From contig URGF01000084.1 of NCBI GenBank assembly GCA_900547285.1, positions 1-7,541 of the forward strand: a stretch of DNA of 7,541 bases, given 5' to 3'. The number at the start of each line of letters is the position of its first letter. Position 1 is the first letter of the stretch. The position numbers were made by a program, and so were the translations under genes. Shown here piece after piece: positions 1 to 6,249 of this stretch. Origin of the DNA: an uncultured Collinsella sp. Its GTDB lineage: Bacteria; Actinomycetota; Coriobacteriia; Coriobacteriales; Coriobacteriaceae. Under the pieces are notes generated by a model. That model had not been told where the DNA came from and did not search any database. It was given only the letters and a program-made list of their open reading frames with translations.

Positions 1-1492
1 GGGCGCATTTGTTTTGCCTGTGACAGACGCCACCATAGTTGACGGTATTAAGGAACGCTGCCTGGCCGGTAAGGTTAGATTGGTCAACGCCAACGGCGAG
101 TGGTATCTGGGCACTTTTGGTAAAGCGCGCCAATTCTACGTGTACACCTACACTTCCGCGCGGCGTTACTTTGAAACCGTCGCAGTTGTAGTTGCCAGCG
201 TGTTGGTGCTCTACGGCGGCGCTATAGCCGCAACTGCGTTGGTGCGCCGCCATGCAGAGCGCCGACGCCTGACCGACCTGTTGCTGCAGGAGCGCGACTA
301 TGGCGACAAGCTGGCAAAGGCAGCGCGTGAGGCCTCGTCTGCCAACTCTGCAAAGACGGAGTTTCTGCGTCGCATGAGTCACGACCTGCGCACGCCTATC
401 AACGGCATTCGCGGTATGGTCGAGGTGGGCAATGCCAACGCAGACGACTTGCAAAAACAGACCGAGTGCCGCTCAAAGATCTGGACGGCATCGGGATTGC
501 TGCTCGACCTTGCGAACGAGGCACTCGATATGAGCCGCTTGGAGAGCGGGCAGGTCGACCTGAATCTCGTGCCTACAGATATGGTGGCCCTCAACCGTGA
601 GGTGTGCGATATTCTGGAGCGCCAAGCCGAGGAGCGCCTGGTGACAATTATCTGCGACCAACGGACTCTTGATCATCCCTATGCCCGGGTGAGCGTGACG
701 CACCTCAAGCGTTTGCTGGTCAATATTGCCGGCAATGCCGTCAAGTACAGCCGTCGGGGCGGCTATGTTCGTCTGACGTGCCGCGAGGTGGAGCCGGTGG
801 ATGGCGTCCCCGTCTATGAATACACGATCGCCGATAACGGTATTGGCATGAGCGAGGAGTTCCAACAGCCCCTCTACGAGCCGTTTAGCCGCGAGGAACA
901 ACAGGTGGAAGGCGCTTCGTCGGGAACTGGCCTGGGCGCGTCTATCGCCAAGCAGCTGGTCGAGCTTATGGGCGGAACCATGAGCTTTACGAGTACCTTG
1001 GGGCAGGGGACGACGTTTACCATTCGCCTGCCGTTTGAGCAGTGCAAGCGCTCCGAGATTCCTCAGGCAGTTCGCGTGGATGCGGTCGACGTCGATGCGG
1101 TTCGGGGTCTGCGTGTTTTGCTCGTAGAGGATAACGAGCTGAATGCCGAGATCGCACAGTTTACGCTCGACCGTGCCGGTGCCGTCGTGGTGCATGCTAA
1201 GGACGGCGAGTCTGCTGTCGAGACGTTTGCCGCGAGCGCACCGCACGAGTACGACGTGGTGTTGATGGACATTATGATGCCTGGCATCGATGGCCTTGAG
1301 GCCACGCGCCAGATTCGAGCGCTCGACCGCGAGGATGCCGCGACCACGCCGATTATCGCTGTGAGCGCCAATGCCTTTGCCGACGACCGTAGGCTTTCGC
1401 GTGAGGCGGGCATGGACGCGCATCTGAGCAAGCCCGTGAGTGCACAGGAGCTCGTTGAGGCGCTTGCGCACATAGCCGCCGACGCTTCATAA
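1..1492 (+). CDS. Hybrid sensor histidine kinase with C-terminal receiver (5' partial)
   Basis: Membrane-bound hybrid histidine kinase that autophosphorylates and passes phosphate to its own receiver. The frame is open to the left edge (first full codon at 2), so the true start and most of the extracytoplasmic sensor are missing; the TTG at 14 is only an in-frame codon. Numbering from the codon at 14: end of sensor about 1-54, one membrane helix about 55-77 (TVAVVVASVLVLYGG), a short linker helix, then HisKA with phospho-acceptor H123 in MSHDLRTPING. HATPase_c follows, with N box N241 (NAVKYS), G1 box DNGIGM 274-279 and G2 box GTGLG 304-308. The receiver (about 366-485) has acidic pair E372/D373, phospho-acceptor D419 (LMDIMMPG), S451 and K473. 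No HPt or DNA-binding domain follows; TAA at 1490-1492. It converges with the - strand kinase unit, whose kinase is a clear paralogue. The sensor ligand cannot be named from the remnant. Confidence 0.93.
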   Translation, partial: GAFVLPVTDATIVDGIKERCLAGKVRLVNANGEWYLGTFGKARQFYVYTYTSARRYFETVAVVVASVLVLYGGAIAATALVRRHAERRRLTDLLLQERDYGDKLAKAAREASSANSAKTEFLRRMSHDLRTPINGIRGMVEVGNANADDLQKQTECRSKIWTASGLLLDLANEALDMSRLESGQVDLNLVPTDMVALNREVCDILERQAEERLVTIICDQRTLDHPYARVSVTHLKRLLVNIAGNAVKYSRRGGYVRLTCREVEPVDGVPVYEYTIADNGIGMSEEFQQPLYEPFSREEQQVEGASSGTGLGASIAKQLVELMGGTMSFTSTLGQGTTFTIRLPFEQCKRSEIPQAVRVDAVDVDAVRGLRVLLVEDNELNAEIAQFTLDRAGAVVVHAKDGESAVETFAASAPHEYDVVLMDIMMPGIDGLEATRQIRALDREDAATTPIIAVSANAFADDRRLSREAGMDAHLSKPVSAQELVEALAHIAADAS

Positions 1493-1494
1493 GC

Positions 1495-1534
1495 ATATGG
1501 CCCGGCTCCAAGGTGGGTTGGAACCGGGCCATAT
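1495..1534. terminator. Intergenic hairpin between convergent genes, probable bidirectional terminator
   Basis: The stem has an 11-bp perfect outer part (ATATGGCCCGG 1495-1505 with CCGGGCCATAT 1524-1534), one C·A mismatch (1506/1523), a 5-bp inner stem (TCCAA 1507-1511 with TTGGA 1518-1522) and a 6-nt loop GGTGGG. It begins 3 nt after the stop of the + strand kinase and lies 28 nt beyond the stop of the - strand gene, the right place to end both transcripts. The T-run after the stem is weak in both directions (ATATTGCTAT on +), so termination could be partly structural. A smaller AGACC/GGTCT hairpin (1546-1563) overlaps the neighbouring stop codon. Confidence 0.65.
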
Positions 1535-1561
1535 TGCTATCTGCAAGACCTGCTTTAGGGT

Positions 1562-2041
1562 CTACTTTTCATGAATCTGCTTGCCGCAAAGATGTTCAAT
1601 CGAAATCTCGTAGAGTTGGACGCCCTTGATGTCTTTGGTAATCTCCTCCTCGACTTCTTCGGCGGAAGGGTAGTACTTAAGCGCGAGCTGGCGGACTTTG
1701 TCCTCGATAAACGAAGGCGTCTCATCTACAAGGCGGCAACGGCCAAAGACCACGGTGCTCATAACGTAGGGAGCCCAGTCATCGTCCTTGTACCACTCGT
1801 TGCCATAAACGGTAAAGCAGACTTTATCGTCACGCTTGAGTGAATCGACCTTGTGGCCGGCCTTGGCGCCATGGAAATAAATCTTGTCGTGCTCGGGGTC
1901 AAAGAAGTAGTTGACGGGAATGGCGTATGGGTAGCCATCGTCGCCGTTAACGGCAAAGACGCCGCGCTTGCAGGTTGCCAGCAGCTCGCGCGCCTCCTCG
2001 TCGGTGATGGCACGTTTCTTTCGGCGTAAAGGCCTAAACAT
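1562..2041 (-). CDS. Pyridoxamine 5'-phosphate oxidase family protein (NimA-like flavoprotein)
   Basis: Small split-barrel flavin-binding protein of 159 residues, the usual size for NimA-like members of the PNPOx-like superfamily. Family features seen: a first strand pair with GYPYAIPVNYFFD (36-48), then IYFHGAKAGHK (54-64) leading into a SLKRDDKVCFTVYG segment, a typical FMN-phosphate-binding layout, then STVVFGRCRLVDE (95-107), an acidic helix rich in Glu (about 125-136) and a final strand ending ISIEHLCGKQ. No signal peptide or membrane helix, so cytoplasmic. The start at 2041 is chosen over an ATG 13 codons upstream because AGAAAGGAAG sits 6 nt before it and the extra residues (LNHPAQVERKPT) do not resemble the family. 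It lies 42 bp downstream of the large kinase on the same strand, so co-transcription is likely. Members reduce nitro compounds or bind FMN, F420 or haem; the actual substrate cannot be told here. Confidence 0.88.
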   Translation of the reverse strand: MFRPLRRKKRAITDEEARELLATCKRGVFAVNGDDGYPYAIPVNYFFDPEHDKIYFHGAKAGHKVDSLKRDDKVCFTVYGNEWYKDDDWAPYVMSTVVFGRCRLVDETPSFIEDKVRQLALKYYPSAEEVEEEITKDIKGVQLYEISIEHLCGKQIHEK

Positions 2042-2047
2042 CGTTGG

Positions 2048-2057
2048 CTTCCTTTCT
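2048..2057 (-). promoter_or_regulatory. Ribosome binding site that fixes the start of the PNPOx-like gene
   Basis: On the - strand AGAAAGGAAG lies 6 nt before the ATG at 2041. The ATG 13 codons upstream has no comparable purine run at the right distance, so this site decides the start. Confidence 0.7.
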
Positions 2058-2083
2058 ACCTGTGCAGGGTGGTTGAGCACAAA

Positions 2084-4888
2084 CTATAACGAAACAACTC
2101 CGTTTTCCTTGATGCAGGCGAGCATGTTTTTGAGCTTGTTAAGATCGAGCGGTTTGGGCAGATGGGCGTTCATGCCGGCATCGTGTGCCGCCTGGGCGTC
2201 CTCGGCAAAGGCGTTGGCGGTGAGCGCGATGATGGGGATGTCGGCCGCATCGGCCTTCTCGCTCAGGCGAATCGCACGGGTTGCCTCGTAGCCATCCATG
2301 CCCGGCATCATAATGTCCATCAGGATCGCATCAAAGCTGCCGGCGGGATGGCCGACGTATAGGTCGACCGCTTCGTTGCCGTTGGCGGCGCGAGTCACGA
2401 CGATGCCCTCGCTTTCGAGCAGCGTTTGGGCAATCTCGGCATTGAGCTCGTTATCTTCCGCCAAAAGGACGCTCATGCCGGCAAGCGAGCAGTTGCATGT
2501 TTGCTCGTCCGCACATTCCCTTGCCCGAGGGTTCTTGTCGATGTCGAGCGGAATCTGGACGTTGAACGTGCTTCCCGCGCCAACTTCACTCGAAATCTCA
2601 ATCGTGCCGCCCATCATGTCGAGGAGCGATTTGACGATTGACATGCCAATGCCGGTTCCTTGGAACTTGCTGCGCGCATCGTCGCCTTCCTGGGCAAACG
2701 GCTCGTAAATGCGCGTCAAAAACTCGGGCGTCATACCAATGCCGGTATCCGAGACGCTAAAGCAAAACACGGCGTGCTCGTCGTCGAGCGGTTTGATGGT
2801 CGACGAGAAGGTGACGGTGCCACCGCGTTTGTTGTACTTGATGCTGTTGTCGAGCAGGTTGACGAGGATTTGCCGAATATGGGTGGGGCTGCCGATCATG
2901 TATTGGTCGACAACGTAGGGTTCGCTGGTGTCGAGCATTGTTATGCCACGGTCCGATGCGCGAAGCTTGCATAGTACGAGCGCATCGTCGCACAGTTCTT
3001 TAAGATTGAACGATTCGTGATCGAGCGTTACTTTGCGTTCCTCGATCCGGCCCATCTCGAGGATGTCATTAATGAGCGACAGCAGGTGGTTGGCGGCAAC
3101 ACGCGCTTTGGCGCGGCTTTCGCGGGCGACTTGCATATCGCCTTCTTTCAATTCCTCAATTTCGATAAGGCCCAGGATGCCGTTGAGCGGCGTGCGGATG
3201 TCGTGGCTCATGCGCGTGAGGAAAGCGGTTTTGGCGGCGTTGGCGGCGTCGGCTTTCCGCCGTGCTTCCTGTGCACGTTGAAGCGACCAGACAAGGATGG
3301 CGATGCCGGTGAGCAACATGCAGATGATAACGGTCGCAATGGCGGTGCGGTTGCGGTAGACAAACTGGAACGTGTCCGATTCTTGCGCCGAGTACGATGT
3401 GGGGGAATAGCTGCTCGCAGAGAGCGATTCGCCTGCATTGATGATGCCCTTATTGATGATTCCCAACAGCTCGGGTTTGCCGCGCGGAATCATGCACGAT
3501 AGTTCTGCCGTGTTGGTGAGTTCTTGCGTTTCAAAATCCTCGATGTCGTAGGTGTCGCGGATGGTTTCCAGGCGCGTACTGGGGACGATGATGCAACGTG
3601 CCTTTCCCACACGGAGAGCATTGAGCGCTTCGTCTTTATTCGGATATTCGGTTACCGTCGCGTCGGGGAAGAGGCCTTCGAGCTCAAACCGGTTGATGAT
3701 CGCGTTCTCTGTGCAAGCGATGTCCTTTAGGTCGCTGTCTAGGTCGTTACTGACGTGAATAGCGGTTAGGGAAACCGTTCCCATCGAGTTTGACTGGGCG
3801 ACCCCCTTCTGTTCGGCAAGCCAGTAGTCGCGAAAGAATGGCAGAGCGGCATCGATGGTTCCGTCGGAAAGGGCTTCAACCATCTTCTCGTTATTTGAGA
3901 ATGCGACGGTTTTAACCGTAATGCCAAACTTGTCATGCAACGTCGTTGCAAGCGAGGTGAGCGATCCCTCCATCTCGCCATCGTCATTTTGCGTGCAGTA
4001 GGGAAGCTGGTCGACAAGATAGCCGAGCGTGATGGTGTTGCCGTTTGCTTTGAGCCAGGAGGCCTCGGGGCCGGTGAGCGATGACGAGCCGCTGTTTTGG
4101 GCCGAGTAGCTCGATTTGACTTCGTCGTTATAGCGCGGGTTGACGCGGGCGATGGCCGTCATGGCGGCGTTGATGTCGTTCATCAAATCGGGGCGGCTTT
4201 TGGGAACGGCAAAATAGTAGTCGCTCGATCCTACGTAGAACATGGGTGACGCATCGGGCGACGAGATGGTGTCGTTCATGATGATGGCGTCGACCTCGCC
4301 GTCTGAAAGCGCCTCAAAGAGGGCGTCGCCGGTGTCGATTTCTTTATAAGTACAGGTGACGCCTTGGTCGGCGAGCCACTGCTGGCCGACGATGGTTTGC
4401 ATAACGCCAGCGTTGCAGCCGATGGTGAGACCTTGGAGCGCCTGGGGGTCACCCTTGGCCAGATCGTCGCGATCGGGCTTGGCGTAGATGTAGTAGCGCT
4501 CGGTGCCCTCGGGGTTCGAGGAAAAGAGCAGCGTCTGCTCGCGTTCTTCCGAATACGAGATGTTGGGCATGAGGTCGATCTCGCCTGCCTCGAGCATGTC
4601 CAAAAGCTCGGTGAAGGTGCCGCTAACGTATTCGTATTGCCAACCCTTTGTGTAATACGAGAGGGTCTGGAGGTATTCGTAGCCCCATCCCGAGAGGCGC
4701 TCGCCCGGCGTGCCTTCCTGGAAGCCTGCATTGTTGACGAGCCAGCCAACGCGGACTTTCTTGACCTGCTGGTCTGAGTCAGCGGCAAAGGCAGGTGCGG
4801 GCAGGACGGCGCTCAGTACGGTGAGCGCGGCAAGCGCGACGGCCAGGGTGCGATATAGAGCTAAGCGAAGGACGGCGGAAGGTTTCAC
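2084..4888 (-). CDS. BvgS/EvgS-like hybrid histidine kinase with two periplasmic substrate-binding domains
   Basis: A 934-residue hybrid kinase sensing a small solute outside the membrane. Domains in order: Sec signal peptide 1-35 (cleavage likely after APAFA); SBP_bac_3 domain 1 about 44-262 with the family pattern DLMPNISYSEER; SBP_bac_3-like domain 2 about 285-490; membrane helix about 515-537; HisKA with H562 (MSHDIRTPLNG); HATPase_c with N681, DTGIGM 714-719 and GTGIG 744-748; receiver about 804-922 with E811/D812, phospho-acceptor D858 (LMDIMMPG), T890 and K912. No PAS domain, unlike BvgS, and no HPt or DNA-binding domain. GTG at 4886-4888 is the chosen start: it has AGGA six nt upstream and gives a textbook signal peptide; the frame stays open another 220 codons to 5548, but that stretch is antisense to the K+ channel and matches nothing recognisable. 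The receiver is very similar to that of the + strand kinase (both contain EDNELNAEIAQ). The ligand is unknown, plausibly an amino acid or similar polar solute. Confidence 0.93.
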   Translation of the reverse strand: MKPSAVLRLALYRTLAVALAALTVLSAVLPAPAFAADSDQQVKKVRVGWLVNNAGFQEGTPGERLSGWGYEYLQTLSYYTKGWQYEYVSGTFTELLDMLEAGEIDLMPNISYSEEREQTLLFSSNPEGTERYYIYAKPDRDDLAKGDPQALQGLTIGCNAGVMQTIVGQQWLADQGVTCTYKEIDTGDALFEALSDGEVDAIIMNDTISSPDASPMFYVGSSDYYFAVPKSRPDLMNDINAAMTAIARVNPRYNDEVKSSYSAQNSGSSSLTGPEASWLKANGNTITLGYLVDQLPYCTQNDDGEMEGSLTSLATTLHDKFGITVKTVAFSNNEKMVEALSDGTIDAALPFFRDYWLAEQKGVAQSNSMGTVSLTAIHVSNDLDSDLKDIACTENAIINRFELEGLFPDATVTEYPNKDEALNALRVGKARCIIVPSTRLETIRDTYDIEDFETQELTNTAELSCMIPRGKPELLGIINKGIINAGESLSASSYSPTSYSAQESDTFQFVYRNRTAIATVIICMLLTGIAILVWSLQRAQEARRKADAANAAKTAFLTRMSHDIRTPLNGILGLIEIEELKEGDMQVARESRAKARVAANHLLSLINDILEMGRIEERKVTLDHESFNLKELCDDALVLCKLRASDRGITMLDTSEPYVVDQYMIGSPTHIRQILVNLLDNSIKYNKRGGTVTFSSTIKPLDDEHAVFCFSVSDTGIGMTPEFLTRIYEPFAQEGDDARSKFQGTGIGMSIVKSLLDMMGGTIEISSEVGAGSTFNVQIPLDIDKNPRARECADEQTCNCSLAGMSVLLAEDNELNAEIAQTLLESEGIVVTRAANGNEAVDLYVGHPAGSFDAILMDIMMPGMDGYEATRAIRLSEKADAADIPIIALTANAFAEDAQAAHDAGMNAHLPKPLDLNKLKNMLACIKENGVVSL

Positions 4889-4909
4889 ATGCAATCCTAT
4901 CGAGTAGAG

Positions 4910-4938
4910 ACAATACGCGCATAAGGATACCAGCTCAG
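4910..4938 (-). promoter_or_regulatory. Possible promoter of the tandem-SBP kinase
   Basis: Reading the - strand, TATTGT (4915-4910) resembles a -10 box and has CTGAGC 17 nt upstream (4938-4933), which matches only three positions of TTGACA. The -10 ends 21 nt before the GTG start. This is a weak match judged by eye in a region where a promoter is expected. Confidence 0.25.
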
Positions 4939-4945
4939 CCGCCCT

Positions 4946-5081
4946 AACACCCGGCAGATGGGTAGTCATTGGGGACGTTCTTAAACGACTAGTCGCTGGG
5001 GACACTCTTTGCCGGAGTTGGCACTTAGGGACGTTCCCAATCTGTCCGGCACAAAAGGAGCGTCCCCAGCTGCCGGTTGTG
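4946..5081. repeat. Nested palindromic REP/MITE-like element
   Basis: Several arm pairs are nested. Outer: ACCCGGCAG region (core CCGGCAG 4951-4957) with CTGCCGG 5070-5076, plus partial matches outward to 4946/5081. Middle: CTGGGGACACTC 4996-5007 with GAGCGTCCCCAG 5058-5069, 11 of 12 complementary. Inner: TGCCGGA 5010-5016 with TCCGGCA 5045-5051, perfect. At the centre lies GGGACGTTCCC 5028-5038, itself nearly palindromic. A direct copy of the middle arm, GGGGACGTTCTT 4971-4982, could pair with the same right arm, so alternative folds are possible. It has no coding potential of its own and sits between divergent promoters, overlapping the leader of the + strand channel gene. Repeated GGGGAC-type palindromes resemble REP elements moved by RAYT/IS200-type transposases, but this identity is inferred; no transposase gene is present here. 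Confidence 0.7.
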
Positions 5082-5128
5082 GGACAATACCGAGCGAACG
5101 TGATGGGGTATCTGGAAAAGGGGTCGCG

Positions 5129-5554
5129 ATGAACAAGTTGAGGACGCTTGCCGACGTGTTGCGCCAGGCTGGCTTTGCGCGCATCACGGGCCTGTTTCTT
5201 ATCTTTTACCTGCTGTGCTCGACGGCTGTCTGGCTGTCCGAGCCCACGACCCTTACGTTTGGCGATGGACTCTGGTTTAGCTTTGAGACTGTATCGACGA
5301 TCGGCTTTGGCGATATTCCGGCCGAAACGCCGGTTGCCCGCGCCATCACTGTCGTTTTGAGCGTCATCAGCATCTTCTACATCGCCATGCTCACGGGCGT
5401 GGCGGTGAACTACTGCAATACGCTCATCAAGATGCGCCAAAAGGACACCATGGCGCGCTTTATGGATGATCTTGAGCACCTGGAAGAGCTTGACCGCGAT
5501 GAGCTCGCCGACCTGTCGCGCCGCGTGCGCGAATATCGCCGACGCCAACGCTAG
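5129..5554 (+). CDS. Minimal two-TM potassium channel (Ion_trans_2 family)
   Basis: A 141-residue pore subunit expected to form a tetrameric K+-selective channel in the cytoplasmic membrane. Layout: short N-terminal amphipathic stretch, TM1 about 18-36 (ITGLFLIFYLLCSTAVWL), pore helix about 45-56, selectivity filter TVSTIGFGD at 54-62 (the TxGYGD signature with Phe for Tyr, a common variant), TM2 about 70-95, and a highly charged C-terminal tail 101-141 (FMDDLEHLEELDRDELADLS) that may be helical or coiled coil. No RCK/TrkA-N regulatory domain and no voltage sensor. Start: ATG at 5129 with AAAAGGGG 5 nt upstream. The frame extends back to an ATG at 5009, but that extension is read through the palindromic repeat and looks non-genic. 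The LOG-family gene follows after 35 bp, so the two probably share a transcript. Gating mode is unknown. Confidence 0.9.
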   Translation: MNKLRTLADVLRQAGFARITGLFLIFYLLCSTAVWLSEPTTLTFGDGLWFSFETVSTIGFGDIPAETPVARAITVVLSVISIFYIAMLTGVAVNYCNTLIKMRQKDTMARFMDDLEHLEELDRDELADLSRRVREYRRRQR

Positions 5555-5589
5555 GGCGGGCGCCGCACGTCACAACAAGGGGGCTGAAT

Positions 5590-6123
5590 ATGAATATCAC
5601 GGTATACCTGGGCGCCAGCGTCGGTAACGACCCGGCGTTTTTGCCTGCGGTGCAGCAGCTCGGCACATGGATTGGCTCCAACGGCCACGCGCTGGTATAC
5701 GGCGGGTCCAAGTCGGGCCTGATGGGTGCGCTCGCCGATAGCGTGCTCGATGCTGGCGGGCACGTGACCGGTGTGGAGCCGAGCTTTTTTATCGAGGCCG
5801 AGTTTCAGCACGATGGCATCGACGACCTTATCGTGACGAGCGACATGGCCGAGCGCAAGGCCAAGATGATAGAACTCGGCGATGCGTTCATCGCCTTCCC
5901 GGGCGGTACGGGCACGCTCGAGGAGATTGCCGAGGTCATGTCCGCTGTGTCGTTGGGGCATCTCGATGCGCCGTGCATCCTGTACAACCTCGGGGGCTAC
6001 TACAACGACCTCAAGGCGTTGCTCGAGCATATGATCGATAAGGGCCTATCGAGCCCGCAGCGCCAGCAGGGGATTTACTTTGCCGATAACCTGCACCAAA
6101 TCGCATCGATTATCGACAACTAG
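5590..6123 (+). CDS. LOG-family protein (TIGR00730), nucleoside-monophosphate phosphoribohydrolase
   Basis: A 177-residue cytoplasmic Rossmann-fold protein of the Lonely Guy (LOG) family. Characterised members hydrolyse cytokinin riboside 5'-monophosphates or AMP/other NMPs to base plus ribose 5-phosphate. Seen: N-terminal strand ITVYLGAS, GGSKSGLMGALAD 38-50 (family consensus GGGxxGLMG, here with Ser), the loop segment SDMAERKAKM 84-93 with conserved R89, and the signature PGGTGTLEE 104-112 with catalytic-type Glu. Length matches the family. Start: ATG at 5590 with AAGGGGG six nt upstream. It lies 35 bp after the K+ channel stop. Bacterial members are often mis-annotated as lysine decarboxylases because of the PGGxGTxxE motif; nothing here suggests that activity. 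Its link to the channel genes may be no more than co-transcription. Confidence 0.93.
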   Translation: MNITVYLGASVGNDPAFLPAVQQLGTWIGSNGHALVYGGSKSGLMGALADSVLDAGGHVTGVEPSFFIEAEFQHDGIDDLIVTSDMAERKAKMIELGDAFIAFPGGTGTLEEIAEVMSAVSLGHLDAPCILYNLGGYYNDLKALLEHMIDKGLSSPQRQQGIYFADNLHQIASIIDN

Positions 6124-6146
6124 GCCTCGGGCCTGCCGCGCGTGCG

Positions 6147-6172
6147 GCGCCCAACGGTGTCGTTCGCGGCGC
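6147..6172 (+). other. GC-rich hairpin downstream of the LOG gene
   Basis: GCGCC 6147-6151 pairs with GGCGC 6168-6172, and inside it AACG 6153-6156 pairs with CGTT 6161-6164 around a GTGT loop. A second small hairpin, GCCGC/GCGGC with loop GCGT, lies at 6135-6148 and overlaps it by two bases. No T-run follows either, so a classical intrinsic terminator is not supported; they may attenuate read-through from the LOG gene into the ClC gene. Confidence 0.3.
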
Positions 6173-6204
6173 AGATGGTTAGCCCGCCCGCGCCGTGCCC
6201 GCCC

Positions 6205-6210
6205 TACAAT
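6205..6210 (+). promoter_or_regulatory. Possible -10 box upstream of the ClC gene
   Basis: TACAAT at 6205-6210 is one mismatch from TATAAT, is followed by the AT-rich AAAACG, and lies 39 nt before the start codon in otherwise very GC-rich DNA. At the matching distance upstream there is only GCCCGC, no recognisable -35. The local AT-rich island supports a promoter; the missing -35 argues against a strong one. Confidence 0.3.
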
Positions 6211-6238
6211 AAAACGTAACTATGTCGACTTTGACCGC

Positions 6239-6244
6239 GGGAGG
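6239..6244 (+). promoter_or_regulatory. Ribosome binding site of the ClC gene
   Basis: GGGAGG ends 5 nt before the ATG at 6250, close to an ideal Shine-Dalgarno. It fixes the start of a gene whose stop is outside the window. Confidence 0.75.
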
Positions 6245-6249
6245 ACCCG

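Noticed and set aside
14..16. TTG at 14 as the real start of the first kinase
   Set aside because: The frame is open back to position 2 and the residues before and after TTG read as continuous sensor domain, with no RBS visible; the gene is cut by the window edge.
473..1471. Long open frame on the - strand opposite the first kinase
   Set aside because: It is antisense to an unambiguous histidine kinase, has no ribosome binding site or recognisable domain, and its His/Arg/Leu-rich composition is typical of the complement of high-GC coding DNA.
2042..2080. Longer start for the PNPOx-like gene (ATG at 2080)
   Set aside because: It lacks an RBS, its start overlaps the very end of the intergenic gap after the kinase stop, and the 13 extra residues have no family resemblance.
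4963..5036. Possible small CRISPR-like array
   Set aside because: Only two to three imperfect copies, with unequal spacing (27 and 29 bp) and strong inverted-repeat nesting; no cas genes nearby.
5009..5128. Upstream ATG extension of the K+ channel
   Set aside because: The extra 40 residues are translated from the palindromic repeat. The ATG at 5129 has a good RBS and yields the normal two-TM channel layout.
4889..5548. N-terminal extension of the tandem-SBP kinase frame
   Set aside because: The frame stays open for 220 more codons, but this runs antisense through the K+ channel and the palindromic element. The GTG at 4888 has an RBS and begins a clean signal peptide.
5590..6123. Lysine decarboxylase annotation for the LOG gene
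   Set aside because: The PGGxGTxxE motif was historically given that name, but there is no PLP-binding lysine motif and the length fits LOG proteins.
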